Assembly: GCA_934565795.1 (NCBI GenBank) | Contig: CAKTIM010000018.1 | Coordinates: 1 to 46,220, forward strand | From: an uncultured Oscillospiraceae bacterium | GTDB taxonomy: Bacteria > Bacillota > Clostridia > Oscillospirales > Oscillospiraceae | Reading direction: 5' to 3' | Length of the DNA: 46,220 nt | Shown here: piece after piece, positions 8,319-16,480 of the stretch | How the letters are laid out: each line of letters starts with the position of its first letter | Numbering within the stretch: the first letter of the stretch is position 1 | Position numbers and translations under genes: made by a program | Notes under the pieces: model-generated | What the model saw: only the letters and a program-made list of their open reading frames with translations | The model's database searches: none | Told to the model about the DNA's origin: nothing

Positions 8319-8347
8319 TTGATTCTGCCATGGCCGTGGGCTATAAT
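8319..8347 (+). promoter_or_regulatory. Promoter of the SH3-repeat protein gene
   Basis: TTGATT (8319-8324), 17-base spacer, TATAAT (8342-8347). It excludes the longer reading frame starting at 8309, because the start codon must lie downstream. Confidence 0.85.
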
Positions 8348-8371
8348 GGGGCCAGATTGGAGGAATCAATT

Positions 8372-9853
8372 ATGCAGGTTATCGTCGCCATTCTTCTGTC
8401 TGCATCCCTGCTGCTGGCGGGGGGCAGCTATCAGCCCTCCGAGGCCGACAGTGCCGCCGCCGGCCGGCTGATCCAGCTGTTCCAGGTGCTGACCAGCCGG
8501 ACAAACACCGCAGAGAAAACCGCTGTAACCACCGAACGAGTCACCCTGCGCAGCGCACCCAATGTGCTGGCAAAATCCCAGGGGCAGCTTGCCGCCGGGA
8601 CGGAGGTGACGGTGATCCGCTCCGAAACCGTCCTGAATGCCCGCTGGTGCTATATTCAGTCTGGCGAACAGGCGGGCTGGGTGCGCGAGGCCAGCCTGAG
8701 CCTGGCAGGCCATTCCAATACGCTGTCAGCCAATACGGCCACGGTCAAGGATACGGCCAACGTCTACAGCAGCTATAACGAAAGAACAAAGGTTCTGGCG
8801 CAGCTGGAAAGCGGCGCGGAGCTGTCCATCCGGCGCACCGCGCAGCTTGACGGCACGGACTGGGTTTATGCCACGGTCAAAAGCAGCGGCATTTCCGGCT
8901 GGGTGCTGCGCACCGCGCTGAATATGCCCAGCGTGATCGCGGATACCGACCTGGAGCGCACGGAGCTGTCCCAGAGCTATTACCCCACCTGTGCCCAGCT
9001 GGGCTATGTGACCACCAGTCAGCTGAACATCCGCACCGCCCCCGGCACCAATTTTGATAAGATAGGCGTGTACTACGGCGGAGAGCGGGTGGCAATTCTG
9101 GAGACCAACAGCGGCTGGGGCCGCACCACCGACGGCTGGATCTACATGGGCTATGTGTACTTTGAGGGCCAGGTGGGCACCAACTGCATGATCGGCAATG
9201 TGGATACCCAGCAGCTGAACATCCGCTCCGGCCCGGGCACTGACTACGCCGTCACCGGCACCTACACGGATAAGGATCGGGTCATGGTGCTGGAGCAGGT
9301 ATACAGCCACGGCCAGTATTGGGGCTATACCCGCCGGGGCTGGGTGTGCATGGATTACATCAAGCCCGACTATATCCCCGGTACGAAGAATCCGATTTAC
9401 GGCTTCGGCGTGGTCTGCGTGGACAGCACAGATGTGATGACTGTCGCCGGTTCCGGCACCAGGGTCAGCACCCTGCCCAGGGGCACTGTGGTTCCCATTT
9501 TGCAGACTGCCAAGGCGGGCGGCGTCCTGTGGGGACAGACCGCCTCCGGCTGGATCAACATGAGCGCCGTGGATATGCGCGCCGTGTTCCAGCTGTCCGT
9601 GGTGCCCCCCGCACCGCAGCCCGCGCCGGTGGAGCCCACCGAGCCTCCCACAGAGGCCCCGACGGAGGCCCCCACGGAGCCGTCCACCGAACCCTCTACC
9701 GAACCTTCCACCGAACCGTCTACGGAGCCATCTACAGAACCCTCCACCGAGCCTTCGACGGAGCCTTCGACGGAGCCATCCACCGCCCCCTCCACCGAGT
9801 CATCCGGCGTGACCCTGCCAGAGAAATCCCCCTCCGAGGCAGAAGGAGAATAA
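8372..9853 (+). CDS. Secreted protein with five SH3-like repeats and a (T/S)EP tail
   Basis: 493 residues. The start ATG 8372 lies eight bases after GGAGG and 24 bases downstream of a good -10. The N-terminus is a signal peptide ([18 protein letters not shown], no lipobox Cys). Five bacterial SH3-like units follow, each ending in a GW(V/I) motif. The third and fourth ([30 protein letters not shown]) are canonical SH3_3. The first, second and fifth are more diverged. The final ~65 residues are repeats of PTEAPTEP then STEP, a flexible Pro/Thr/Ser/Glu linker that may span the wall or carry glycans. No catalytic domain follows, so the protein probably binds peptidoglycan or another surface polymer. 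It is monocistronic with its own terminator. Confidence 0.85.
   Translation: MQVIVAILLSASLLLAGGSYQPSEADSAAAGRLIQLFQVLTSRTNTAEKTAVTTERVTLRSAPNVLAKSQGQLAAGTEVTVIRSETVLNARWCYIQSGEQAGWVREASLSLAGHSNTLSANTATVKDTANVYSSYNERTKVLAQLESGAELSIRRTAQLDGTDWVYATVKSSGISGWVLRTALNMPSVIADTDLERTELSQSYYPTCAQLGYVTTSQLNIRTAPGTNFDKIGVYYGGERVAILETNSGWGRTTDGWIYMGYVYFEGQVGTNCMIGNVDTQQLNIRSGPGTDYAVTGTYTDKDRVMVLEQVYSHGQYWGYTRRGWVCMDYIKPDYIPGTKNPIYGFGVVCVDSTDVMTVAGSGTRVSTLPRGTVVPILQTAKAGGVLWGQTASGWINMSAVDMRAVFQLSVVPPAPQPAPVEPTEPPTEAPTEAPTEPSTEPSTEPSTEPSTEPSTEPSTEPSTEPSTEPSTAPSTESSGVTLPEKSPSEAEGE
9632..9799 (+). repeat. Imperfect 9-12 bp tandem repeats encoding (T/S)EP units
   Basis: The coding strand repeats CCxACGGAGcc/TCCACCGAACC units. 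Synonymous substitutions between units show it is an older, codon-randomised array rather than a fresh slippage product. Prone to length change. Confidence 0.85.
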
Positions 9854-9858
9854 CCACC

Positions 9859-9895
9859 AAGTATACCAGAGCATCCCGCTCTGGTATACTTTTTT
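9859..9895 (+). terminator. Intrinsic terminator of the SH3-repeat gene
   Basis: 14-bp stem AAGTATACCAGAGC / GCTCTGGTATACTT, 5-base loop ATCCC, then a T-run. It starts five bases after the stop codon. Confidence 0.92.
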
Positions 9896-10237
9896 AACCC
9901 CCAAAAGCAAAACCAGCCGCCCCGCAGCCCGACGGTTTCGATAGCAGTCCGTTGAATAGGAGCAGCTTCCGCTCTCCACCAAAGCTTCCCTCGGGGTGGT
10001 GCTCCGCGCAGCGAATCAGAATATCAATGATTGCCAGTGGCAATCATACCTTGATTTATAGCTGGCAGCCCGTAGGGCTGACTGAAGAGGGCCTACCGTA
10101 CGTCGATTTTCTTAAAGGGCACGTTGAGTGGCAAGCACTTCACCCGTAGGGGCGGATACCAGCCGCCCGAAAGGTAACGAACGTGAGCTGTATAGACGAA
10201 CCGCTCAATCCTGTAACGTGGCAGGGCATCACCGGCA
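9896..10237. other. Gene-free stretch with short palindromes
   Basis: I see no credible gene here. It holds small perfect hairpins, for example ATGATTGCC-agt-GGCAATCAT (10027-10047) and CAGCCC-gta-GGGCTG (10066-10080), and CCGTAGGGGCGG-like phrases. It looks like decayed or repetitive intergenic DNA ending abruptly where the PII fragment begins. Confidence 0.5.
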
Positions 10238-10456
10238 TACTATCGCAGCGTCGCCCTGAAAACCAACCTCCTGCCCAAGGTACAGGTGGATATCGTGGTC
10301 AGCAAGATCCCCGTCCGCACCGTGATCAAAACCGCCAAAAACGTCCTCTACACCGGCCACATCGGCGACGGCAAGATCTTCGTCTACGACGTAGAAAACG
10401 TCGTAAAAATCCGCACCGGCGAAGAAGGCTACGACGCTTTGCAGGATGTGGAGTAA
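10238..10456 (+). pseudogene. PII nitrogen regulatory protein (GlnB/GlnK), C-terminal fragment
   Basis: A 72-codon open stretch reads YYRSVALKTNLLPKVQVDIV and then VSKIPVRTVIKTAKNV, followed by HIGDGKIFVYDVENVVKIRT and a GEEGYDALQDVE end, then TAA. The GDGKIFV...VxxxIRTGE segment is the PII C-terminal signature, and the stretch covers roughly the last two thirds of a ~112-residue PII from the T-loop onward. There is no start codon or ribosome site: upstream DNA is unrelated and out of family, so the N-terminal ~45 residues were lost by deletion or rearrangement. No ammonium transporter gene is nearby. An inverted-repeat element begins three bases after the stop. Confidence 0.85.
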
Positions 10457-10459
10457 GGC

Positions 10460-10685
10460 TTAGGGAATCTCTGATTAAATCGGCAAGAGCTGTGAGCGGA
10501 TCTTTTTCATCCACTCTTCGGTATCGAAAACGGGAAATATTGCGCAGCCGTTGCCAGCGTAAGCTGGCTTACGGATGCGGCATACCCCTTGCGGGTACAT
10601 ACAGTATTCCGCCGTTTTCGATACCTCGATTGGCCGAAAAATCTCTCGCTCACAGCTCTTGCCGATTTAATCAGAGCTTCCTTAG
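10460..10685. repeat. Inverted-repeat element, copy 1 (B/B ends, 226 bp)
   Basis: Ends TTAGGGAATCTCTGATTAAA... and the reverse complement of ...CAGAGCTTCCTTAG extend inward through ATCGGCAAGAGCTGTGAGCG, giving arms of about 39 bp with few mismatches. The interior contains TCGGTATCGAAAACGGGAAATA and a second nested pair around the CGTTTTCGATACC repeat. Compared with copy 4 (38103-38270) it carries 58 extra bases between GGGAAATA and CATACAGTATTCCG. No coding capacity: MITE-like or REP/ERIC-like. Confidence 0.85.
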
Positions 10686-10754
10686 AATCATAATAGAAGC
10701 AACGCCCCTGCTTATCATGAAGTGTGCTGATAAGTAGGGGCGTTGTTATCCATT

Positions 10755-11372
10755 TCATTTATTATCTGGAAATTTTATTCTACACTTTCGACATACAGGG
10801 CTCAACATTCCCCAAGTCTTTTTGCCACAGTAAGGACACCTGCCGTTTCGAGCACGAATTTTCATCAATTGATCGCTGAGCCCTTCATCGATTGCGTTGT
10901 GAGAGCAACGCATTTGTGCGACCAAAAACCCCGTGCCGGAGAAAACGTTTTCTCCTAGCTCTGGATGGCCCAGGATTGAAATATTGAAGAGCTTCCAGCA
11001 ATGGAAGAATGCTCGATTTTGGATGCGTTGAACACTACTGGGAATGGTTACGCTGGCCAGCTCCGCACAGTCGGCAAAAGCATACTGCTGAATCTCTATA
11101 ACAGAGGAAGGAATCGTTACTGCCACAATGGCAGAACCAGCGAAAGCTCGCTTGCCAATGTAGCTAACACCATCCGGGATGATAGGAGATAGGCCGCATC
11201 CGATGTATTTTATTAGAGTCCCACCCTGAATTTGAAAACCAGATTCCGATGTTTTGTATGCCTGGTCGGGAAACGATTCCGTGATAAATCGACTTCCGCA
11301 GTAGGGGCATACGGTAATTCCAAGGGTTTGCTCCAGGGGAGCACCACAGTTCTGACAGACAAGTGCCTGCAT
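10755..11372 (-). CDS. Zinc-ribbon / leucine-rich-repeat (LRR_5, BspA-like) protein
   Basis: 205 residues. An N-terminal zinc ribbon has CQNCG (6-10) and CPYCG (22-26). A central block of about three LRR_5 units follows (IGKRAFAGSAIVAVTIPSSV; IQQYAFADCAELASVTIPSS; IQNRAFFHCWKLFNISI). A C-terminal zinc ribbon has CPYCGK and CRKC. There is no signal peptide or membrane segment, so it is cytoplasmic, unlike secreted BspA proteins. The start ATG lies one base after the stop of the upstream membrane-protein gene, so they are coupled. LRR_5 repeats usually mediate protein binding; two flanking zinc ribbons hint at a scaffold or adaptor. Function unknown. It belongs to an AT-richer island (10.75-13.9 kb). 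Confidence 0.75.
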   Translation of the reverse strand: MQALVCQNCGAPLEQTLGITVCPYCGSRFITESFPDQAYKTSESGFQIQGGTLIKYIGCGLSPIIPDGVSYIGKRAFAGSAIVAVTIPSSVIEIQQYAFADCAELASVTIPSSVQRIQNRAFFHCWKLFNISILGHPELGENVFSGTGFLVAQMRCSHNAIDEGLSDQLMKIRARNGRCPYCGKKTWGMLSPVCRKCRIKFPDNK

Positions 11373-11373
11373 G

Positions 11374-11904
11374 CTATACGTATTGTCTCACTTCGTCAAT
11401 GATGGCATTCAAAGATGCGTTCCATTTGCTACAGGCAGCTGCATATTCATCGTCTGCATTTTTACGCCTCTTTATACCCAATAGAGTTAAAGGAATACCA
11501 ATCGCGAAAAATAGGAGTGAGGCAGCAAACCCGCCTCCATCTCCGTACAGGATTCCTTCAAGGAGCATGATTACGGCCAATACCACCGAAATAGTCCCAA
11601 GAATCTTGAAGAAACGCGGGGAACGCTCGTAGGGCTTTCGCTTCATCAGGTCATCATAACGGCTTTCGCAGTTTACGATCTGACGATAGTAGTCCATATC
11701 CCGGTCACGTTTAAAAACAAGTTTTACGTAATTCACATGCTCAGTAACATTATATAAGCCATCATTCCTGCTTTCCAGATGGGAATCCTTGGAATCAACA
11801 GTTTGAGAACTCACGCAATTCCAGCCAAACATTTCAAATTTTTCAATTGTTGCCTGCTCTTCGCGGGGGCCGACGGTAATGGATTGTGTTTCGTATCTTG
11901 CCAT
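11374..11904 (-). CDS. Small membrane protein of unknown function (two TM helices)
   Basis: 176 residues. A soluble N-terminal half (MARYETQSITVGPREEQATI onward, with FEMFGWNC and YVKLVFKRDRDM) resembles small substrate-like beta domains and ends in an amphipathic segment with KRKPYERSPRFF. Two hydrophobic helices follow (about 99-119 and 122-142, separated by GDGGG) and a charged cytoplasmic tail. AAGGAT sits seven bases before the ATG. It is followed immediately by the zinc-ribbon/LRR gene, so the pair probably works together at the membrane. I do not recognise the family. Confidence 0.65.
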   Translation of the reverse strand: MARYETQSITVGPREEQATIEKFEMFGWNCVSSQTVDSKDSHLESRNDGLYNVTEHVNYVKLVFKRDRDMDYYRQIVNCESRYDDLMKRKPYERSPRFFKILGTISVVLAVIMLLEGILYGDGGGFAASLLFFAIGIPLTLLGIKRRKNADDEYAAACSKWNASLNAIIDEVRQYV

Positions 11905-11984
11905 GTTCTATCCTTCTTTCTGTTTTTGTGTACGGATTGAGAAATTTCCCTAAGCATGCCGTGCATGCCAGGACATATCTTTTT

Positions 11985-12995
11985 TCAACTGACTGTAAAG
12001 CTGTTGTAAATCAGCGCTTGGGATGTTTCTTGATCACCATTGCGAGCGGTCGCCTCCACATAATAGGTATAACTACCGGCAGACAGACGGTCGAAGATCA
12101 AATCGTTGTTGATTGTGTAACGCAAATTGACCGATGTATCGTTTGGGTAATAGTAGGCATATTGAACGACATTGCCATTACTGTCGTAAATGGCACCATA
12201 AAGCTCTGTAATTTGACCGCAGTTTGTGGAGATAATGCCCCGGATGCCAAAATTGGCACCAAGCCGCTGGGAAGAGGGGGCGTTCTGTTCACTGATGCTC
12301 AAGGTAGGCGTCTGATAGGAGGGAGAGTAAGTGCTGCTTCCACCATTGAAGTTGCTGTTTTCGTCAATACGCCAAATCTGCTGGACGTACGCCAGAATCT
12401 TATCCTGATTGGCATCAATGTATTGGGCATCAGAATAATTGCTGGTTACGATTTTTAGCAGGGAACAGGAACCCAGGGGAATGCGCCCTGCGTCAGCCTT
12501 GCTGGAGGGGTCGGCACAGTAAAAGGTATCAGTGTAGCTGTCGTAATCTGTCAGCAGAACCGCATGCTGACTGCTGGAGGACGGATGGCAGTAAATGACA
12601 ATTCCTTCGGGGTGCGTTTGCAGCTGATCAATGAAGAACTGCCGTTTTCCTGCCAAATCTCCCTGACTGTAATGCAGATCCCCGTTCATACCGTAGGTAA
12701 CTGTCCGCATGCCGCTGTAAGTTACATCCCAGCGCATTCCGCCACTTGTCCAGGCGGTAGGCTTCACGCTTGCCTCAGTAATGGAACTCCAATTGGAATT
12801 GCCGTCCAGAATTGCTCTTCGGCGAAACATCATGACGTTAGATACCAAGGTGCAGGTTACGTTGGACTGTTGCTTCAAAAAGACTGCATCATCATTAATA
12901 TCATCAGAGGATGCATTAACCGGCACAATCGCCAGAATGAGAACGCTAATTACGATTGCAAAAGCAGACAACAAAGAAATACTTCTTTTCAACAT
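11985..12995 (-). CDS. Secreted papain-like (C39-type) cysteine peptidase
   Basis: 336 residues. A signal peptide (MLKRSISLLSAFAIVISVLI, cleavage near VNA-SS) is followed by a papain-like domain. It contains Gln42/43 and Cys48 in KQQSNVTCTLVSNVM, His144 in SSQHAVLLTDY and Asp162 in YCADPSS, the Cys-His-Asp order of the C39/C39_2 families. A Ser/Tyr-rich linker (about 216-235) leads to a C-terminal beta-sandwich (about 236-336) like bacterial Ig or fibronectin domains. AAAGGAGAG precedes the ATG. C39 peptidases often cut double-glycine leaders inside ABC transporters. This one is a free secreted protein without a transporter, so its target is more likely an extracellular peptide or the cell wall. 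Upstream lies a 38-residue peptide gene, separated by an inverted-repeat element. Confidence 0.75.
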   Translation of the reverse strand: MLKRSISLLSAFAIVISVLILAIVPVNASSDDINDDAVFLKQQSNVTCTLVSNVMMFRRRAILDGNSNWSSITEASVKPTAWTSGGMRWDVTYSGMRTVTYGMNGDLHYSQGDLAGKRQFFIDQLQTHPEGIVIYCHPSSSSQHAVLLTDYDSYTDTFYCADPSSKADAGRIPLGSCSLLKIVTSNYSDAQYIDANQDKILAYVQQIWRIDENSNFNGGSSTYSPSYQTPTLSISEQNAPSSQRLGANFGIRGIISTNCGQITELYGAIYDSNGNVVQYAYYYPNDTSVNLRYTINNDLIFDRLSAGSYTYYVEATARNGDQETSQALIYNSFTVS

Positions 12996-13046
12996 TTTTA
13001 CTCTCCTTTAGCTGTAAGATTCATTGTGTTACCAGACTGAAAAAAT

Positions 13047-13215
13047 TTAGGGAAGCTCTGATTAAATCGGCAAGAGCTGACAGCGAGAGATTTTTCACCA
13101 GATGAAAGTATCAAAAGCGGAGGAATACTGTATGTATTTCCCGCTTTTGATACTGCACAGCTGGGGAAAAAGATCCGCTGCTCAGCCGCAGACGATTTAT
13201 TCAGAGGTTCCTTAG
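13047..13215. repeat. Inverted-repeat element, copy 2 (B-type left end, A-type right end, 169 bp)
   Basis: The left end TTAGGGAAGCTCTGATTAAA continues ATCGGCAAGAGCTG, the B type. The right end, read inward on the opposite strand, is CTAAGGAACCTCTGAATAAA then TCGTCTGCGGCTG, the A type. An internal inverted pair TATCAAAAGCGG / CCGCTTTTGATAC surrounds GAGGAATACTGTATGTATTTC. It sits between the 38-residue peptide gene and the C39-type peptidase gene. Confidence 0.85.
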
Positions 13216-13275
13216 CCAATCTCACGCAGTCGTTACAAAGCTCTTTAACAGTGTCGGCGCGGAATTGAAATTTGG

Positions 13276-13392
13276 TCAGTCTTTCGGTTTGGCTGCATTC
13301 CTCGCAGGTTCCGACTTAACCGCACCCGCAAGCATGGAAACGAGACCGAGTAGCATAATAAAGAGCAGGATCATCGCAACCACCCTTTTCAT
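13276..13392 (-). CDS. 38-residue membrane/secreted peptide
   Basis: The frame starts MKRVVAMILLFIMLLGLVSM and ends LAGAVKSEPARNAAKPKD. It has two basic residues, a strong hydrophobic core (4-22) and a hydrophilic Lys/Pro/Ala-rich tail with a possible signal-peptidase site near LAGA. AAAAGGAGG lies nine bases before the ATG, and an almost consensus promoter lies about 90 bases upstream. The promoter is overlapped by palindromes and shared with a divergent XRE repressor gene. The strength of these signals argues that it is expressed. It may be a membrane peptide, a signalling peptide precursor or a toxin-like peptide; sequence alone does not decide. Confidence 0.6.
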   Translation of the reverse strand: MKRVVAMILLFIMLLGLVSMLAGAVKSEPARNAAKPKD

Positions 13393-13484
13393 CGGGTCTA
13401 ACCTCCTTTTTAAATTAATTCACATTTTGTGGGATAGGGCTGGTTTTCCTGGGGTGTTGCACATTAAGTTTGAAACCTATGATT

Positions 13485-13513
13485 ACTATACAACTACTAT
13501 TAGTTGTTGTCAA
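13485..13513 (-). promoter_or_regulatory. Promoter of the 38-residue peptide gene
   Basis: Minus-strand TTGACA (13513-13508), 17-base spacer, TATAGT (13490-13485). It reads towards the peptide and C39-type peptidase genes. Confidence 0.8.
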
Positions 13514-13517
13514 CAAC
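13490..13517. promoter_or_regulatory. Candidate XRE operator: two overlapping palindromes
   Basis: ACAACTA-ctat-TAGTTGT (13490-13507) and GTTGTTG-t-CAACAAC (13503-13517) share the GTTGT core and lie across the spacer and -35 of the leftward promoter. This is the expected place for repression by the divergently encoded XRE protein. Inferred from position and symmetry. Confidence 0.65.
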
Positions 13518-13580
13518 AAATTTCAAGTGTTTTCTTAAACAACCGTTCCAGATTATCATGGAGGCAAAGGAGAGACATTT

Positions 13581-13904
13581 ATGCTTGAAAACTTAAAACT
13601 TCTTCGCTCTACGGCTGGAATTTCTCAAAAAACGCTGGCAGATTCTATTGGTGTCAGCCAGCAATCCATTAATAAATATGAAAATCACAATATCGAGCCG
13701 GATATTGCAACGCTCTCAAGAATTGCGGATTTTTTTCATGTATCCATCGATTACCTTGTCGGGCGGACAGATTGTCAGCTGCCTCCCACGGGGGGCATGA
13801 GCGCAGAGATCAGCTTTGAGGAGGAGTCGCTGCTCTGCCGTTACCGTGCGCTGACCGTAAAACAGAAAAAAGCCGTCCAAAACGTTTTGGACAGCTATTT
13901 TTAG
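13581..13904 (+). CDS. XRE-family helix-turn-helix regulator
   Basis: 107 residues. The Cro/C1-type HTH spans about residues 3-60: LKLLRSTAGISQKTLADSIG, then the recognition helix VSQQSINKYENHNIEPD and DYLVG. A short tail contains acidic EISFEEESLLCRYRALT, probably for dimerisation. AAAGGAG precedes the ATG by eight bases. It is divergent from the 38-residue peptide gene with operator-like palindromes between. A perfect palindrome in its last codons doubles as an intrinsic terminator. Likely a local repressor of the peptide/peptidase unit. Confidence 0.85.
   Translation: MLENLKLLRSTAGISQKTLADSIGVSQQSINKYENHNIEPDIATLSRIADFFHVSIDYLVGRTDCQLPPTGGMSAEISFEEESLLCRYRALTVKQKKAVQNVLDSYF
13869..13903 (+). 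terminator. Terminator embedded in the XRE coding end
   Basis: The perfect 18-bp palindrome GTCCAAAACGTTTTGGAC (13875-13892) is flanked by AAAAAGC/GCTATTTTT and a T-run that overlaps the final Phe codon and the stop. Confidence 0.7.
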
Positions 13905-13942
13905 GGGGAATGATTCAGTAATTGATGGGTAGATGCGGGAGG

Positions 13943-14530
13943 TTATTTTGCCCACTCCGGCAGTGCTTCGAAGTGCATGGTTTTGCCGTTCAGGGGGAAG
14001 GTCAGGGCGCAGGAGAAGAGGAGGGGGGTGGGGGAATTATCGCGGGCGCCGTATTTGTGGTCGCCCACCAGGGGGAATCCCCGGGAGGCGAATTGGACGC
14101 GGATTTGGTGGCTGCGGCCGGTGTGCAGGAGGATGCGCACCAGGGAGGTTTCGCCGGTGTGCAGGCGGGTGAATTCCAGCCGGGCGGGCTTGACGCCCTT
14201 GCGCTCCCGCTTTACCACGAATACCTTGTTTTTGGCGCTGTCCTTCCACAGTAGATCCTGCCAGTCCCCGCTTTCCGGCGGGGTGCCGTGCACCATAGCC
14301 ACGTATTCCTTTTTCATTTGCCCATCCTGCACGGCCCGGCTCAGCGCGGCGGCAGCCCGTCGGGTGCGGGCATACACCATGCAGCCGCCCACATTCTGAT
14401 CCAGCCGGTGAATGGGAAACACCTGACCGCCCAGGGCCTGGGCAATGGCGGCGGGAGCCTCCCGCTCCGAATCCATCCCCACGGGCTTGAGAATGACGGC
14501 GATATCCCGGTCTGTGTGCAAAAACTCCAT
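13943..14530 (-). CDS. RluA-family pseudouridine synthase
   Basis: 195 residues from ATG 14530, eight bases after AGGAGG; the longer frame from 14590 is not needed. The catalytic motif HRLDQNVGG (Asp is the nucleophile) is near residues 43-51. Family blocks KEYVAMVHG and LLHTGRSHQIRVQFAS follow. There is no S4 domain and the protein is short, matching the RluA/RluC/D subgroup that lacks the RNA-binding extension (as in RluA/TruC-like enzymes). It isomerises uridine in rRNA or tRNA; the exact site cannot be told. It is divergent from the ABC exporter gene to the right. Confidence 0.88.
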   Translation of the reverse strand: MEFLHTDRDIAVILKPVGMDSEREAPAAIAQALGGQVFPIHRLDQNVGGCMVYARTRRAAAALSRAVQDGQMKKEYVAMVHGTPPESGDWQDLLWKDSAKNKVFVVKRERKGVKPARLEFTRLHTGETSLVRILLHTGRSHQIRVQFASRGFPLVGDHKYGARDNSPTPLLFSCALTFPLNGKTMHFEALPEWAK

Positions 14531-14609
14531 GGCGGCCTCCTGCATGCACGTTCTTTTGGTCAGTATATCAGAAAACGGGGCAAAACGCAAGAATCCGTCC
14601 CCTAACGCA

Positions 14610-14637
14610 TTGCGTTTTGCAAAAAAAGAGATATAAT
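14610..14637 (+). promoter_or_regulatory. Promoter of the 587-residue ABC exporter
   Basis: TTGCGT (14610-14615), 16-base spacer, TATAAT (14632-14637), 25 bases before the start codon. Because of this short leader the ATG at 14617 cannot be the start. Confidence 0.75.
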
Positions 14638-14661
14638 ATCCTCAATAAGGAGGATATGAAG

Positions 14662-16425
14662 ATGACGACACGGGATTATCAAAGAAAAAGACCGCTGCAA
14701 ATTTTCCTCAGCTATTTTGCCGCCCACAAGCGGCTGTTTGCTCTGGATATTGGCTGCGCGGTGTGCATTGCCCTGATCGACCTGAGCTTTCCGCTGGTCA
14801 CCCGGCAGGCGCTGTATGATTATCTGCCCAATGAGAAGTTCCGGGTGTTCTTTACCGTGATGCTGGTGGCGGCGGCGTTTTACGTGCTGCGGGCGGGGCT
14901 AAATTACATCGTCTGCTATTATGGCCACACCTTCGGCATCCGGGTAGAGGCGGATATCCGCCGGGATCTGTTCCGCCATTTGCAGGAGATGAGCTTTGAT
15001 TTTTATGATAACAACCGCACCGGCCAGCTGATGAGCCGGTTGACCTCCGACCTGTTTGAGCTGACGGAGCTGGCCCACCACGGGCCGGAGGATCTGCTCA
15101 CCTCCACCGTTACCATCCTCGGCGCGCTGGTCGTGATGGCCACCATCCGCTGGGAGCTGGCGCTGGTGGTGGCGGCGGTGATTCCTGTGTTCCTGGCGGT
15201 GATTTTCTCCATGCGCAGGCGGATGAGCCGGGTTTCCGTGGGGGTCAAGCAAAAGGTGGCCAATATCAATTCGGAGATCGAGTCCAGCCTGACCGGCATC
15301 CGCACCGCCAAGGCCTTTGCCAACGAGGCGGTGGAGAGCGCCCGCTTCGACGCGGCCAACAACCAGTTCAAGACCTCCAAGCGGGAATTCCACAAGGCCA
15401 TGGCCCTGTTCAACAGCTCTATGGAGTTCTTCCTCACCAGCATGAATGTGATCATCATTGCCCTGGGCGGCTATATGATTATGAAAAGCAAGCTGGATTA
15501 CCGGGATTTGATTACGTTTAGCCTGTATATCGCCACCTTTGTGACGCCCATGCGCAAGCTGGCCAATTTCTCGGAGCTGTTTGCCAACGGCTTTGCGGGC
15601 CTGAATCGCTTTGTGGAGATCATGCGCACCGAGCCGACCATCCAGGATGCCCCGGACGCCGGGCAGCTGCGGGATGTGAAGGGCGAGATTTCCGTGCAGG
15701 ATGTGTCCTTTGCCTACGATGGGGATCTGGCGGTGCTGCATCATGTGGATTTGCAGGTGCAGCCCGGTGAGACCATTGCCATCGTCGGCCCCTCTGGCGG
15801 CGGTAAAAGCACCCTGTGCCAGCTGATCCCCCGGTTTTATGATGTGACTTCGGGCAGTATTTTGATCGACGGCCAGGATGTCCGCTCGGTCACCCAGCAG
15901 AGCATCCACCAGAACATCGGCATTGTACAGCAGGATGTGTTTCTGTTTGCCGACACGATTTTTGAAAACATCCGCTACGGTAGGCCCGACGCCACCGAGG
16001 CAGAGGTGGCCGAGGCGGCAAAGAAGGCGGAGATTTACGACGATATCATGGCCATGCCAGCCGGATTCCAGACCTACGTGGGCGAGCGGGGCACCCTGCT
16101 CTCCGGCGGCCAGAAGCAGCGCATTGCCATTGCCCGGATCTTCCTGAAGAATCCGCCCATCCTGATTCTGGACGAGGCCACCTCCGCCCTGGATTCCGTC
16201 ACCGAGGCAAAGATTCAGCGGGCCTTTGACAAGCTCTCCCAGGGCCGCACCACTCTGATTATTGCCCACCGCCTGAGCACCATCCGCAACGCCACCCGCA
16301 TTGTCTCCATTGCAGACGGCGTTATCACCGAGTCCGGCACCCATCAGCAGCTGCTGCAGCGAGGCGGCCTGTACGCCGAGCTGTACCGCACCCAGAATGC
16401 CCTGGCGCTGGAGGCAATGAAATAA
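14662..16425 (+). CDS. ABC exporter (MsbA/multidrug type, likely homodimeric)
   Basis: 587 residues starting MTTRDYQRKRPLQIFLSYF. ATG 14662 is eight bases after AGGAGG, better than the ATG two codons earlier. Six transmembrane helices span about 25-310. The nucleotide-binding domain has Walker A GPSGGGKST (376-384), Q-loop GIVQQD, signature LSGGQ, Walker B ILILDEATSALD with the catalytic Glu and H-loop AHRLST. All motifs are consensus, so unlike the two other exporters in this window it can work as a homodimer. Substrate unknown; lipids and drugs are typical. It is monocistronic, followed by a convergent terminator. Confidence 0.9.
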   Translation: MTTRDYQRKRPLQIFLSYFAAHKRLFALDIGCAVCIALIDLSFPLVTRQALYDYLPNEKFRVFFTVMLVAAAFYVLRAGLNYIVCYYGHTFGIRVEADIRRDLFRHLQEMSFDFYDNNRTGQLMSRLTSDLFELTELAHHGPEDLLTSTVTILGALVVMATIRWELALVVAAVIPVFLAVIFSMRRRMSRVSVGVKQKVANINSEIESSLTGIRTAKAFANEAVESARFDAANNQFKTSKREFHKAMALFNSSMEFFLTSMNVIIIALGGYMIMKSKLDYRDLITFSLYIATFVTPMRKLANFSELFANGFAGLNRFVEIMRTEPTIQDAPDAGQLRDVKGEISVQDVSFAYDGDLAVLHHVDLQVQPGETIAIVGPSGGGKSTLCQLIPRFYDVTSGSILIDGQDVRSVTQQSIHQNIGIVQQDVFLFADTIFENIRYGRPDATEAEVAEAAKKAEIYDDIMAMPAGFQTYVGERGTLLSGGQKQRIAIARIFLKNPPILILDEATSALDSVTEAKIQRAFDKLSQGRTTLIIAHRLSTIRNATRIVSIADGVITESGTHQQLLQRGGLYAELYRTQNALALEAMK

Positions 16426-16428
16426 TAG

Positions 16429-16458
16429 ACGCTCCGCAGGAATGACCCTGCGGAGCGT
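16429..16458. terminator. Bidirectional terminator between ABC exporter and barstar genes
   Basis: 12-bp stem ACGCTCCGCAGG / CCTGCGGAGCGT with a 6-base loop. On the minus strand it is followed by CTATTATTTCATT, so it serves the barnase/barstar transcript better than the exporter. Confidence 0.75.
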
Positions 16459-16480
16459 TTCAGCGATATCAGAAGGACGG

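Noticed and set aside
9632..9799. Short regular repeats considered as a CRISPR array
   Set aside because: They are in-frame codon repeats of (T/S)EP without unique spacers and without cas genes.
10183..10737. 184-codon plus-strand frame covering the PII fragment and repeat copy 1
   Set aside because: It runs in a different frame from the PII codons and its second half is the inverted-repeat element; the Arg/Pro-rich translation is not protein-like.
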